From NCBI GenBank assembly GCA_038030265.1, contig CM075938.1:24219009-24283008 (forward strand): a stretch of 64,000 nucleotides of DNA. The letters are read 5' to 3'. Under the pieces are notes generated by a model. The model was not told where the DNA came from. It ran no database searches and saw only the letters and a program-made list of their open reading frames with translations. Source of the DNA: Corythucha ciliata. Its lineage: Eukaryota; Arthropoda; Insecta; Hemiptera; Tingidae. A program made the translations under genes and the position numbers. Below are positions 46,990 through 59,220 of the stretch, one piece after another (position 1 is the stretch's first letter; each line of letters opens with the position of its first letter).

Positions 46990-47420
46990 CTCTACTATAG
47001 AAATGACTTGACAGCCTTTCACTGCCCAAAAATAGCTAAACTATATAGCTATTCCCACCATAATAACGCTATTCTAGATATAAAAAGGTTCGAAAATGGT
47101 AAAACTGACGATTTGTGCCTTGAAAATGCCTGTCCTGAAGGCCACGAAATCGACCACTTGCGTGCCAAGAATGATCGAACTGTAACCATTCGTGCCATGC
47201 CTTTACGGGACTAACATGCACGCTAAAAATAGCCAAACTTGTGGATACCCGGTTTTAAAATGGCCAAACTGCCTGTACGAGATCCAAAAATGTTCAACTG
47301 ACCCCCCGTCGTCCCCTGAACACGCATAAATAAATTATTCCCGCCCTGAGCGAACCTCTTCCTGAGGAAATCAACCAGTCTCGCGCCAAAAATGGCCAAA
47401 CTGAGTATTCTCGCCTTGGT
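46990..47420 (+). repeat. ~30-bp array, CCAAACTGACGATTTGTGCC type
   Basis: Units such as AAAACTGACGATTTGTGCC, AAAAATAGCCAAACTTGTGG and AAAATGGCCAAACTG at about 30-bp steps, same sub-family as 48.76-48.96 kb. Confidence 0.6.
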
Positions 47421-47759
47421 GTGTCGTCGTGGTGAACAGAGGTCCTTCTTTTGGAAGGACGGTACTTCTTTTAAGCTCATGGTCCTGTGTTCCTTTGCTG
47501 TTCTCGAAAGGACCCTAAAAGGTACTTCTTTCAAAACAGGGTACTTCCTGAAAGCCTGAAGGACCTCGTGAAGAAAAATAGACTGTACCGAAATAATAAT
47601 AATAAACCGGGAGCACACCGTATGAAAAATCCGGGTCATTTGATCGTGTCTGGCACCTGCACAGGACGTTTTTTATTATCCAGGAGATGACACTTCTGAG
47701 ATCACCAGACATTTTCTGCGGGACAGGTGTTCTCACACCAGAGCTACCTGCAGGCGAAA
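47421..47759. other. Spacer between two arrays
   Basis: Contains repeats of AGGACGGTACTTCTTT / AGGACCCTAAAAGGTACTTC spaced about 60 bp, and frames on both strands. No gene supported. Confidence 0.3.
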
Positions 47760-48490
47760 ACCCCTTTGGGCCTCTCCTACACCGTTTTGGATCCTCCGGA
47801 AGCCAATTTCGTGTTTTGGCTCTTTCAAAAGCCAATTTCGTGTTTTGGTCCCTTCAAAAGCCAATTTAGTGTTTTTGGCACCTTCGAAAGCCAATTTTCG
47901 TGTTTCGGCTTCATCAAATGCCAATTATGCGTTTCGGCTCCTTCAAAAGCCAGTTGCGTGTTTTGAATCCTCCGGAAGCAAATTTCGTGTTTCGGCTCTT
48001 TCAAAACTGAACTTTTTGTTTTGGCTCCTCCAAATTTCGTGTTTTGGCTCCTTAAAAAGCCAATTTTGTGCTTTGGCCCCTTCAAAAGTCAATTTCATAT
48101 TATGGCTCTTTCGAAAGCCAATTTCATGTTTGGGCCCATCAAGTGCTAATTGCGTGTTCTGCCTCAGTTGAAAGCCAATTTTGTGTTTTCGCTCCTTCAA
48201 ATGCATATTTTGTGTTTTTGATCCTGCAAAGCCAATTTCGTGTTTTTAGACCTCCTGAAGGCAATCTCGTGTTTTGGCTCTTTCAAAATCCAATTTTTGG
48301 TTTTGGTTCCTCAAAATGCCAATTTCGTGTTTTGGCTCCTTCATAAGCCAATTTGTGTTTTGGCTTCTTCAGAAGCAAATTTCGTGTCTTGGCACCTTCA
48401 AAAGCCAATTGCGTGTTTTGCCTTTTTCAAAACCCAATTTTGTGTTTTGGCTCATTCAAAAGCCAATTTTGTGTTTTGGCCATTTTGGTC
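47760..48490 (+). repeat. Best-preserved ~29-bp array
   Basis: About 25 units on the consensus GCCAATTTCGTGTTTTGGCT followed by CCTTCAAAA; period is mostly exactly 29. Each unit contains the dyad AGCCAA / TTGGCT around TTTCGTGTT. The units are contiguous with no spacers. Overlapping ORFs on both strands with repetitive peptides (FWLLQKPISCFGS and similar) are by-products. Confidence 0.9.
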
Positions 48491-48759
48491 ATGTTCTAAT
48501 TAGAATCTGTGGCAGAATAGTGGAACTAGGATCAGTGGCCGAGAAAGTGGGTAGAATTAGTGTCCTCTCGTCCTTTTTCCTCCATCAATCCCAAACCCCC
48601 CCCCCCTCAAATATTTCTTCTTCTCCTTTGTAACATTTGGGTCCTTCTTTCGTCTGGGAAAAATCTGGTCACCCTACCTATAACCCCCGGCCGACCGTCA
48701 ACCCCGTTAACCACGCATAGAATAGCGTGCACAAAAACCCACCCGTTACACATGCAATC

Positions 48760-48960
48760 GGCAAAACTGGCTCTATGCGCCCTAAAACGTCAACTGACGA
48801 TTCGCGCCTTGAAAATGCCTAAACTGACGATTCGTGCCCTAATATCACAATGACTAGGTATTCATGCCATAGAAATTACCATAACGACAGTTTGAGCAGT
48901 AAAAATTGCCAAACTGGCTACTCACGCCCTAAAATTAGTCAAACTGACTCCATATAATGA
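48760..48960 (+). repeat. ~30-bp array, AACTGACGATTCGTGCCC type
   Basis: Six to seven units: GCCTAAACTGACGATTCGTG, CCTAAAATTAGTCAAACTGA and variants. Lines up with the GCTAATTCGCGGCTAAAATTG unit over ATTCGYG and TAAAATTG. Confidence 0.7.
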
Positions 48961-49559
48961 GGAAGGTAATTTTACTTTTTTTAAAACACCTTCCTAGGTA
49001 AATTCGTGCATTGCAGTTTTTGAGCCATGACTCACCTTCATGTTTGCATTTGAGGCTGTGGGTTTGATAACTTCTTAGAAAAATAATTTTTTCGTATTTT
49101 TATAACCGATGCAAAAAAATTGATTTGCGAAATCGTGTCTCTCATTGCGCTATTAATAGGCTTTGTTGGGTTTGGGAACGAAATTCACACAGATACCGGC
49201 GAGTCCGGTGACATTAGGCGTTTGCTCAAACGAACTGCTACAGGAGTCACATAAGTGACAAAATCACTGGTTTTTGTCACAGTGACTGCACAGTCACCGG
49301 AGCTAGTTGTCACTGTGACCGACAAAAGCTGTCACGTCACACCTCTAGTTCGTGGAAATATTTCTGTTTCATTCATTATTTTCAAACAAGTAAATATAGA
49401 ACATTATGATCCTACTAGGGAAATCCTTCATAAATCTTAAAGAGCGAGGGGCCGTAACTCTACGATTTTTCCTCATTGGGCTGTAGGTGCACGGGCCGTA
49501 GGTGCACGTCACCTTCCGTAAACAGTAATGTAAAGTTATTCGAGAGATAGTGATTGATA
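48961..49559. other. Intergenic, with a small shared repeat
   Basis: About 49440-49510 repeats part of 39525-39590 (GTAACTCTACGATTTTTCC, GGTGCACGGGCCGTAGG). At 49240-49335 there are clustered GTCAC/GTGAC words. No gene seen. Confidence 0.4.
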
Positions 49560-50713
49560 AACCCACCCTTACTCAATTCTAGCTGTGAATAAGCGCAAGG
49601 AATTAGCAGCTCGAATTAGCGTTCCCCCCCCTTTTTTTCCTTCGACTTCAGACCCAACGCAGTAGTGTAGAAAGGTACTGTGGGGAGGGGAGGGGTCACC
49701 TCGGACCCTCTATCAGACAAAAATCGGTAATAATCGTGGCTATAACTGCTAAAAAGCGATGCAACTTCCAGACTACAATCAATAAAAAAATCGCTGATTT
49801 GGGGTACATGGAGGTCATTCTACGAATAAATTGTGGAAATCAACGCAAAAGTGTCGTATTTGGGCAAAACCCCGCGGTTAAAGTTGAGAAAACACGCTAT
49901 AGTATTGACAAATAAAAGACGCTTTCAGGTTAAATTGGACAAAAATGGCAAGTTCACATCTGAAATGGCGTAAAATCGCCCATTTGCGTATGAAAAAGGG
50001 GATAGGATAGAATGGTCGCAAAATTAGCACAAAACGCTATTTCACAGTTGAAATTGGGAAAAATCGCTAATTTGCAATTTGCAGATATAAAGTTGTGGAA
50101 AAACGTTAATTCGCGTTTACAAAATGAAGAAAATCACAACCAAAAGCAGAAACTTTGTGTTTCGCGGCTAGTTATTCGTGGCTAAAATTGAGAAAACGCC
50201 AATCCTTATCTTCTAAAAAATATTTAGAGGCTAAAACTACGAAAAAGAGCTAATCCATAACTAAATTGAAATGAAATGCCAATGTGGGGCTAAAATGTAA
50301 AACAAACGCCTTACTCACGGCTATTATTGAAAAAATCACTAATTAGCGCGACTAAAATTAAGGAAGACTCTAAATTTCAGCTCAAATTGAGAAAAAGGGC
50401 TAATTCGCGCCAAAAAATCGAGCAAAACGCCAATTTGTAGAAAAAATTGATAAAAATCGCTAATTAAATGATGATTTTTACGTTCAAATTCAGAAAAGTG
50501 GTAATTCCCTGCTGAAAATTGAGAAAAAACGCGGGGTGCGTGGATAAAATGGACAAAAATCCGTAGGCTATTTCACTACGGTGCTATGCGTAACAGGCGA
50601 TTCTCTCTCAACGTACCTGGCTGTTCGTGTTGATTTGTCCTCCATAACTTCCAAGCAGTGCCGGATCTAGACATTTTTGAGGTGGGGACTAGACTCAACT
50701 ACGCTGTCCCTTA
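49560..50713. repeat. Duplicated satellite block: extra B' segment plus segment A
   Basis: About 49640-50140 matches about 14265-14780 (diverged). From 50146 the sequence then matches 13520 onward. The junction (CACAACCAAAAGCAGAAACT) is absent from the first locus. The body is the GCTAATTCGCGG array. Confidence 0.8.
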
Positions 50714-52982
50714 CAGGGACGTAGGTACGGGGGGAGGATATGGGGGATAGATGCCCCCCCCCCCCCAGAGCTACAAGTATACGAACGAAGGAGCACTAGT
50801 ACCATAACGAAGAGCCCACTAAATCTCCAAAAATGAGCGTTTCACGTTGAAATTAGGTTTAGCATATTTTCTACGTACGTCCAGGAGTACGTCCAGCTTT
50901 TTCCTTGTACTTCAGACCCAACGCAGTAGTGTACCAATGTACGGGGGGGGGGGGGTTCGCCCCGGACCCTCTATCAGACAAAAATCGGTAATATTCGGTG
51001 GCTATAGGTGCTAAAAAGCGCTGATTCATGGTCTCGCGATGAAACTTCCAGACTAAAATTAAGAAAAAAATCGCTGATTCGCAGTACATTGAGGCCATTC
51101 TACGAATAAATTGTGGAAATCAACGAAAAAGTGTTGTTTTTGGGTAAACCCCGCGGTTGAAGTTGAGAAAACACGCTATGATATTGGCAAAAAAAAGTCG
51201 CTCAGGTTAAATTGGACAAAAATGGCAAATTCACAACTGAAATGGCGTAAAATCGTACATTCGCGCATGAAAAAGGGAATACGGTGCTAAATGGTCGCAA
51301 AATTAGCACAAAACGCTATTTCACAGCTGAAATTGGGTAAAATCGCTAATTTGCAATTTGATGATATGAAGTTGTGGAAAAACGTTAATTCGCGTTTACA
51401 AAATGAAGAAAATCACTAATTCGCGGCAAAAATTGAAAAAATCACCAATTAGCGCAGCCAAAATTAAGAAAAACGATTTGGGGAAAAGTGCTAATTCTCA
51501 TTTAAGAATAGAAAAAATTGATAATTTGCAGCTTAAATTGCGTCAAACGCCAATTCTTGGCAAAAATTGACAAAACTCGGTAGGTAATGCAAGGATTGGA
51601 AACGCTACCACGCTGCTAAAATTTAGAAAAAGCGAAAATTCGCTGCTAAAATTGAGAAACTGTCGTGAAATTTATAATTTAAAAATGATGATTTTTTGAA
51701 AGAAATGGATGGATAGATGTACATTTTTTGGTTTGAAAAAGGTTTGAAAAAAAAAATTTACATTTATAATTTAAATTCGCACCTTCTGAAGGCATTTTTG
51801 TGGCTAAAATGCAGAAAAATGGCAAATTCTTGCATGACTATAGCATAATGTTAAAAAATACGCTAATTCACGGCTAGAACTGCCGTGAAGCAGTAATCTA
51901 CACCTATAAAAGTTATATAAAATAGCTAATGCGATGTGAAAAACCGCTAATTTGCGGGTAATATTTAGAAAATAAAATAATCATCCTGCCCCCCTATTCT
52001 GTAATTCTTAACGCGTGCGTTTTAGAGAAATAAACGAGGCGAATAACTGAAAGTGATCATCAGCTGAGAAATTTTGTTAACGCACGCGTTATGAGTTACA
52101 GAATAGGGGGACTGGTCAAAATTAAGAGAAAGGTAAATTTTAAAACTAAAAATTGAGAAAATGGCTAATTCGCGGCTAAAAATGGAAAAATCGCTGATTT
52201 ACAGCTAAAATTGCGCCAAACACCAATGTGTGACTGAAATTGAGAAAATTCGCTAATTCACAGGTTTGAAACGCTACGACGCGTCGCCGCTACAATTTTA
52301 AAAAAGCTCTAATTCGCGGTTGAAATTGAGAAAATTCTAATTTGCGCCAAAAACTGAATATACGCCAATTTGCGGATTATAAAGGCAACTTTTCAGGCTG
52401 AAATTGAAAAAAAAAAGCGCCAATTTATGGCAATAGGTGAAGAAACCGCTAATTCGCTCATGCATTGCGTATGGTGAACCAAAAAAATCCTAATACGTGA
52501 AAAGTTCCCTTATTTTGTGGCTAATATTGAGGAAAACACTTAAGAAAAACGTTAATTTCCAGCTGAATCTGAGAAAAGTGCTAATCTCCTGGTAAAAAAA
52601 TTTTAAAAATCGGTAATATGCTGCTAAAATTGAGGAAAACGCCAAACGTGGTTAATTAAGAAACATCACTCACGGGATAAAAACGATACTTTGCTGCTAA
52701 AGTTGAGAAAATGCGCAAATTCATGGCTATGGGAGGGGGTGGGGCAAAACCGCTAATTTGCGGCTGAAATTGAGGAGAACGATACGCTTGGCCAAAATTG
52801 AGAAAAGCGCTAATTTGCGGGTTGAGTCCAAAAATCGCCCTTATCTGAGAGATTGAGGTTATGATGAGGCCAGCAAGATATCCAGATTCAAGAGAGTGCT
52901 GGCTGGGTGGAATGATGACTAAAATGTGAATTCTCCCTCTCCCCTTTCCCTTACGAGATTTCAATTCCTACCTACGCCACTG
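50714..52982. mobile_element. Candidate TIR element filled with ~30-bp array (copy 2)
   Basis: Left CAGGGACGTAGGTACGGGG, inverted right CAGTGGCGTAGGTAGG. Near-identical to 14091-16403 with small indels, including an extra ACGTCCAGGAGT near 50880, 13-C and 13-G runs (50754-50766, 50943-50955) and the shared MITE. Similarity to copy 1 stops exactly at the right TIR. Confidence 0.65.
51985..52115. mobile_element. MITE inside satellite block (copy 2)
   Basis: Counterpart of 15366-15491, with the same inverted ends and AACGCGTGCGTT arms, plus small indels (extra TT at about 52020, extra ATC at about 52060). Confidence 0.75.
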
Positions 52983-53382
52983 GCTGCAAAATGGAGAGCA
53001 ATCACAGCCCTCCCACCGCACTTTGCTCCTACAAAAAAAACCGCAAAGGTCTTTCTACGCCTTCGATTTGCTCGCGAAAAATCTCCCATATTTTTCACCA
53101 CTGCCGTTTCCTCTCTTACGTTCTTAAAACGAGCGTCAAGCTCAAAGAAAAAAAAATCTGTTCCTATATTGCGTTCTGCGAACAAGGACGCGTTCAATTC
53201 AACATTCAACAAAGTCTAGCCAGCCCCGTTTGCCGTTTTTTCTCTCATTCTATCTCTCTCGTATTATCAAGCCGACTGGAAGGGAATGGGTCGCGGGCCG
53301 CCTACGACAAAAAAGTTTTCTCAATCAACACCCCTTCCCCCTGTCAACCACTTCTCTTCAACAAGGAACTTTTTTAGAGCTC
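52983..53382. promoter_or_regulatory. Probable tribbles upstream/promoter region
   Basis: Repeat content drops and CpG dinucleotides rise relative to the flanking array. A TCAGT initiator-like sequence lies at 53381-53385. No TATA box at a convincing distance and no clear downstream element, so the start site is only a guess. Confidence 0.3.
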
Positions 53383-54154
53383 AGTGACGAGTCGCGGAGT
53401 CGATCGTAGTCGCAAGTTCCTCGAGAAACCACCAGAGGGGGTCTTTCAACGGCTCTCGTTTGTGCAACGATTGACGAATTCTATTCTTCATTTCCCGGCT
53501 ATACTCACTTCCACCACCACCAACAGCAACACCCGTGTGCACACACAAAGCAAAGCGGTTTAGGGGGGACCCGGTTTTCGTTACGAGAGAGTTGGATTTC
53601 AAACAGTCCGGTTCGAGGATGGATAGCGTAAACGTGAGGAGAGTATATTCGTAGCGTTATTTGTTAAATTTTTTAGCGAACGGGTAGGAGACTTTTTTTT
53701 TTGTTTTTCGTTATTCTTCTGTCGTGTGATATTTCGGGCCTTTTATAGACGCCTTCAAGGATTATTTTATTGTTGAGTGAAATTTTAAAAGTTTACGTGG
53801 ATTGTTGCGACAAATGAAAAGGTCCACAGCTACGATTATTCCTTTCTGCAAACATTGAACAAATTCTCGGTACGTTTTTAGCCTTCAGACTTTAATTATG
53901 ACCTTTAAACCACTATGCACCATTTTTGCTGGTGTGTATGTCTCTTAATTCTCCACTCGATCAATAAGACCGACGCAGTCGCATTGCTAAATTTTCTTTT
54001 TTGTATGTTTCAGGTGACCCATCAAAGGATTACCAAGTACAAGTACAGAGTGTTGGCAACTGACATAGTGGTGTTGTTATAGTTGGAACAAAATTTTAAG
54101 TTTTTTTTTTTTGTTTTTTTTTCGGGAAAAAAGTGGTATTGAAAAAGTGCTAAA
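53383..54154 (+). other. Probable 5' UTR of tribbles with one intron
   Basis: A donor (CTCG|GTACGT, GT at 53870) and an acceptor (TTTTTTGTATGTTTCAG ending at 54013) define a 144-nt intron in the leader. The second leader exon, from 54014, runs to the ATG at 54155. The left limit of the first exon is not determined. Confidence 0.55.
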
Positions 54155-56172
54155 ATGCAAGTTGAACGGGAAGTGCAAGTGGACGATGCTCCACCGTTAA
54201 AGAAAATTCGCGTCGGGGATTGGTGTCCTGAGGACAGTGGTAAATCGCCGACGACGCCTCAGCAAGTTGTGCCGCCCAGTTCGTCACCACCCTCGAAACA
54301 CGACAAGAATCCACCGTCTGTCGCATCGTTGTTGGCGAATAAGTACGTGCTAATTAATCCGACTGAGGGTTGTCCCCTTCACAAATGTATCGACGTAGTC
54401 AACGACCAAGAATTTGTGTGCAGGGTGAGTTTCAAAGTATTTTATTGTCATTTTCGTTGGGAGGTAAATTCTTGAAATTCTATTATTCCTGAAACGCCCA
54501 TAAGGGGGTTTTCTTTCTTCTTTGAAAGTAAGATTTATTGGTATTCCCAAAATATTTCCCTCTACTTCATTCCTTTGTGTCGTGGCTCTTCGAAGCCTTT
54601 AATCGTATCGGCGTCCTCCCCCGAAAAAAGAAACAAAATTGCAGAGTGAAACAGACGGCAAAAAAAAAGAATGCATAAAAAGAAGATTGGCAGGTGCCCG
54701 ACGTCCTTGGCAAGGGTCAGTCGCTCTCTTCGTCGAGCAGACAAAGGCGGAAAAATGGAGGGGTAGTTGTGGAAGCACAAGAAGAGAGTACGAGAAACGA
54801 GTACCCGGTGCCTGAAGAAGCTGATCCCCGAACATAAAATTTATTCTTTTTTTAATGTAAGTAGCCCACGAGGGGCGTTTGGGCATGCGATGCTTCTAAG
54901 GGACAGGTGTTGACATGAGTTAAAATAATTGATACGCGTTTCCTGCACGTGTACCGAGTAGTTTTGACAGTTATTTTTTCAAAGCGACGATGCCAATTTC
55001 CTCCATTGCTTTTAACGAGGAGAAGCTCAGCATGACTAAGGTTTAAAATTCCAGTGAACAATGTTCATTGCGAAATATGAGTACAATTTTAATCATTTAC
55101 GCAAGCTTGCGCTTCTTTGACTAATATTTTCAAAGCTGAAAAATGGATAAATAATTGACGTGGTTAATGACTCCTTTAACCTTGGGTGGGAAAACTCGGT
55201 AGCCCCCTTCCAATATATTTTTTCTCGGGCGATGTGGTCGGGATTTCTGGGATCACCCCACGAAATTGATGCAGATTTGTATAATATGGCTACAAACAAT
55301 TGTGCGTAAAGCACGTGAATCATTGGGTTCCTTGCATAAACGAGAATTCAATTCGATTGAATCACAGAAGTTCGCTGATATTTTCGTAACATTTTATGGC
55401 GCGTTCACAACAGGACCAGGACCAACTGCCTTTACCATAAACTTAGAGTTATTAAAAACAACAACAAAGCGTTGCTCTTTCTGGTTTCATCTGCAGGCGA
55501 TTGCCTTTCATCAGGAAGAAGTTGCTTATCATTTTGTTTCCCTATCTGATCCTTACTGGAGGAATTTGTTGTCAAGGAAGTGGACGCTGTGCAGGCAATA
55601 CTGCTTTCGTATCAAAAAATGGCATTTCTTGTTTACACCATTCTGTGATCCTCTCCGAGACAGGAAACCAATTTTGTGTCATTATGTTATTTAGAACTTT
55701 TATACCTGCGTAAAAATGTTTACCTGACTAGATTATCACCTTGAACCAGACTGATAGCCTTCCCTTTTTCCTACTTGGCTTACTTTTTTCTCACACTTAT
55801 AGTATCACTCTTTTTCCTTCTTCTTATAGTCGAAAATGTCCTTTGAATACAACTCACTTATTTGTTTCGTTGCTATCAACAGGTGGTTGGAAGAGACTGC
55901 ACTTCCCTTGTTTCGGCTCATTTCCGCCTCGACGGTCACCCGAGGATCAATTCGTTGCACGAAGTCGTCCTCGGCGATGAATTCATGTACCTCATATTTC
56001 CCGAATCCTACGGGGATTTGCACACGCACGTTCGTCTACGGAAAAGGCTTCGCGAGAGCGAAGCGAAACGGCTTTTCCGCCAAGTGGCCGAAACAGTCAA
56101 AGAGTGCCACGAGCAGGGCGTCGTTCTCAGAGATCTCAAATTAAGGAAATTCGTATTTTCTGACCCGCAAAG
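54155..56172 (+). CDS. trbl: Tribbles pseudokinase, first two coding exons (3' end outside window)
   Basis: Exon 1 (54155-54424) encodes 90 residues: a Pro/Ser-rich N-terminal tail, then YVLINPTEGCPLHKC opening the kinase-like fold and ending EFVCR. The donor is a clean GTGAGT, phase 0. Exon 2 (55883-56172) starts after a CAACAG acceptor and ends phase 2 at AG|GTGAGT. It contains SYGDLH (residues 132-137), the helix LRESEAKRLFRQVAE and the family hallmark LRDLKLRKF (172-180). Tribbles proteins are scaffolds that bring substrates to the COP1 ubiquitin ligase and bind MEK or AKT. They bind ATP weakly or not at all. The glycine-rich loop is lost, as usual. The beta-3 position reads VCR at the exon junction, where vertebrate members have VCK. 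The DFG-equivalent region, C-lobe, COP1 and MEK tails must lie beyond 64000. Intron 1 is 1458 nt. Confidence in the family is high. Confidence 0.95.
54425..55882 (+). other. Tribbles intron 1
   Basis: GTGAGT...CAACAG. A 142-codon frame at 55266-55694 lies inside; no homology recognised and splice context argues against it. No repeats obvious. Confidence 0.85.
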
Positions 56173-58879
56173 GTGAGTTTCATATAATGTTTACTACCAC
56201 CTTTATCAAAAAATATTGCACAACTTTTTTTTTTTTTTCTTAAGTGGTTTGTTTTGAAACTGGTCTCCAAACCTAGATTTATCCATTAATCGAGGATTTT
56301 ATTCTTATTGCGACATTTAAAAAAATAATAAAATATGTGTAGGTACTGTTAAATACGCCAAGGCTCCAGCCAAAACTTTTTTTTTTTACATTCCGAGGAG
56401 TCGTCCTCCTTTGTGTTATGTGCACTAGTTGAGTTCAAGGCCAGAACATTGCTTCATACTCCTCCCTTTTCCCACAGGAGCTTCCGCTCGCGAAATGTTC
56501 GAAAGGAGAGTCCTTGAATGGCCGTTGAGCCCCAATTTTGACGACGAAAAAAATAAAAATCCTTCGTCGGAGGATGCGTATTTTATTTTTAAGGGCATGG
56601 TCTCGACACTGCTCTGTTGCCCTCTGAATAGCTGGGACCGTATGTAGCAAGAGTCTTCGTGTTGCTTCACCAGTCACGAGTGTTGCAACGCAGGACGGGG
56701 GGAGGGGTTCGCTCTCGTCAGCGAAGGTTCCTCCAACGCCATGATGAAACTCATCCTCTTTGGCTCTTTTTTTTCCTCGAGAGGAAGAAGAATCGTTTTC
56801 AATATTTTTCCTTGCCTAACAAAGGATTCTTTGTTTTATTAGCCATTTTATGAAGATAAAGATCCTCGGAACGTAATTCTGACCGGTGGTCCCCCAAGCA
56901 AGGTGAATGGGTGGAGAATGCCCCCTCCTTACCAACCCCAAAAACTGTTTACCTATTTTTCAATCAGAAAACTAAACCAAGGAAATGCATAATGTCACAC
57001 CATTGGAGGGTTTTGTAAAAGAAAAAAAAGAGAGGTCTTTTTTGACACGGGGCTAAGGCCGTACCGGCAACTAGGACAAGGTTTTGACCTTCTTTATTGT
57101 TTAAAGCATTTTTCGCCCATACGCCCGAAATAATTAAGAATTATTTCAAGGGCTTAACAATTAAATTCTTAGTCTTAGGAGAACCCGTTTGGGATCCCTA
57201 TTTTTAAACTCTCACCAAGACCCAGCCCTTCTTTTTTATTATATCCTCCCCCAAACTAAGGCGGATGTTGAGTCATCCTAAGGGCCGTCAGTGGAAGTTT
57301 TGTCAATTGCGTATCACACCAAGAGACAAAATATTACGGCCGCGTCTTTTTCCATTCTGAAATAAGTGCGGGAGAATGAACAAGCAGGTAGAGAGAGCCG
57401 GGTGATACGATTACTGGGATCGCGGGAGTTACCAACCTTGGTTTCGTTTATAAAAGGCCTGTTGGGGAATGATGAAACGTTTTCGTAGCCCTTGGTGTAC
57501 TATTTCGTCAGAAAGCTCTTCAACAATTTTTTTTTATTCTTCTTATCTTTCTCAATTTTATTTTTCGTTTTTGTTTTTGCGCCCGCGCAAAACAAAACGA
57601 GAACACGTGTCCAATTCACGTGACTACTTTAAACTAGGTGTTGTGTTCGATGCGGGGCAATGCTTTCTCTCAAGAATCTTCCGCTTGAGAGGGGAAAAAA
57701 CGGCTTAATAGAAAGTCCTCCTCCACTCCGTCATCATCTCGTGTGCCACTACTCCGTGGATTCTAAAGAGCATGGAGGAGGAAGGAGAAATTGTAGTTTT
57801 TTCTCTCTCGCTCTCTTTCTCAATTGAGAAGAGGTAACCAGGTCGCGGAAGACTCGTGGGGTAAAAACGTGGGCGGCTATCGAGTTCAAAAAAGAAAGAA
57901 ATTGAGAAGAGTGTGCTGTGGAGTGGTGGAGTGAAAAAGGACATCCGGTTCTTTAACGCCACTTTCTTTTTTTTTTTCAAACATTAAGTGAGCTACGTGG
58001 AAAAGAAAAAAGTGAAGTTTTCCCTAAAAGGAAGAAAGCATGTCCGGAAAAGGCTTCAACTTTGGAAAGTATTTCACTATAACTCCGCTCTCCAGGCGAG
58101 ATTATTCAATAATGAAACAAGTGGGAAATAGGGCGATAAAACATTCTTCTTTAATGGTTTCATCGCTTTTCAAGGATCTCAGAATCACACTACTCACACT
58201 TCGTATGTTGAGATCGCTTACGGTCATACTTATGACTCATTTATAACGATCGAATTAAAATATTGTTTTGGTGTTTATCTGAACAAAGTAGATCTTATCT
58301 GGGTTCTTGAGAGAACTGGTACGATGACCTCGTCGTTGTTGTGGCCTCTCCTCGCAATATTTACTCAACGAATTGCAAGATAAACTTTACGTGCAGTGCA
58401 TCACGTTGGGTGGGACTCTTCGGAACGCCCAGGCTGCTGTATAAGTGGGCCTGTCACGAACCTCAAAGATCTATTTTTGCTTCCTACCGGTTGATATATC
58501 GGAAGGCTATGAAGCCTCTTTTCTGCCGAGCATCATCAAAGCGGTTTCATGGTCGCCATAATGAGAGACTCGTCCGAATAGCCCTGTTTGGGCCCTGTGA
58601 ATCTCCAAGTCCTGAAACAGAACCGCAAACCGCGGAAATTGTGCGACAAGTTCAACCTTTCAGTCTTGTAATTCTAATTTACTCTCTACTTGGTCCCCAT
58701 CCCACTCAAAACGTACTTACCCCGGGTGACCAGTGTGCCAAAGATTTCGGGACAACAATGGCTGCAAAATCGTCAGCCCTATAAAGTTCAAGAAAGATAT
58801 GCCAAATGTGATTTGGGGACGTATTTAAAAAAAAAAATACAATTTAGCGGGCACGTCTCACTAACGCACAGGCCCAAAC

Positions 58880-59220
58880 ACTGGCTTTCACTCCCCAAGA
58901 AGAACAATTCGCTTTAGAAGCAATTTCGTTTTGCTTACTGAAACAGCTAAATGAGCCATTTCTTGGATTTTGCTCGATGTAGAAAATAATTTTGCTCGTT
59001 AGGAGAGCCACTTGCGGAGTTTCCATACTGAAAATAAAAATTCCCTGGCTTTTTTTTACTAAAAAAAACAAAAAAAAAACATATTTTGCTGGTTTCGCTT
59101 CCTAAAACACCAATTTCGTGGGTTTTGCTCTTTAGGAAAGCGAGTTTTCCGCGATGAAAAGGTGATTTCGTTGGTTTAGCTGAATAAAATAAGGAATTTC
59201 GCTTTTGATCACTAGAACCA
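58880..59220 (+). repeat. Short ~30-bp array in tribbles intron
   Basis: Diverged units: AGCAATTTCGTTTTGCTTAC, CACCAATTTCGTGGGTTTTG then CTCTTTAGG, and GGTGATTTCGTTGGTTTAGC. Matches the orientation of the array at 47.8-48.5 kb. Confidence 0.6.

Noticed and set aside
47760..48490. CRISPR-like array of 29-bp direct repeats
   Set aside because: The units are contiguous and diverged, with no unique spacers, and the DNA is eukaryotic. It is a minisatellite.
47515..48633. Overlapping ORFs encoding repetitive aromatic peptides (FWLLQKPISCFG and similar)
   Set aside because: They appear in several frames on both strands because a 29-bp unit shifts frame each repeat. They translate the satellite.
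55266..55694. 142-codon ORF between tribbles exons
   Set aside because: Fully intronic in the same strand, no homology recognised, and the flanking exons splice cleanly without it.
58341..58784. 147-codon ORF in tribbles intron 2
   Set aside because: No recognisable domain or splice context. Length alone is not convincing in 7.8 kb of intron.
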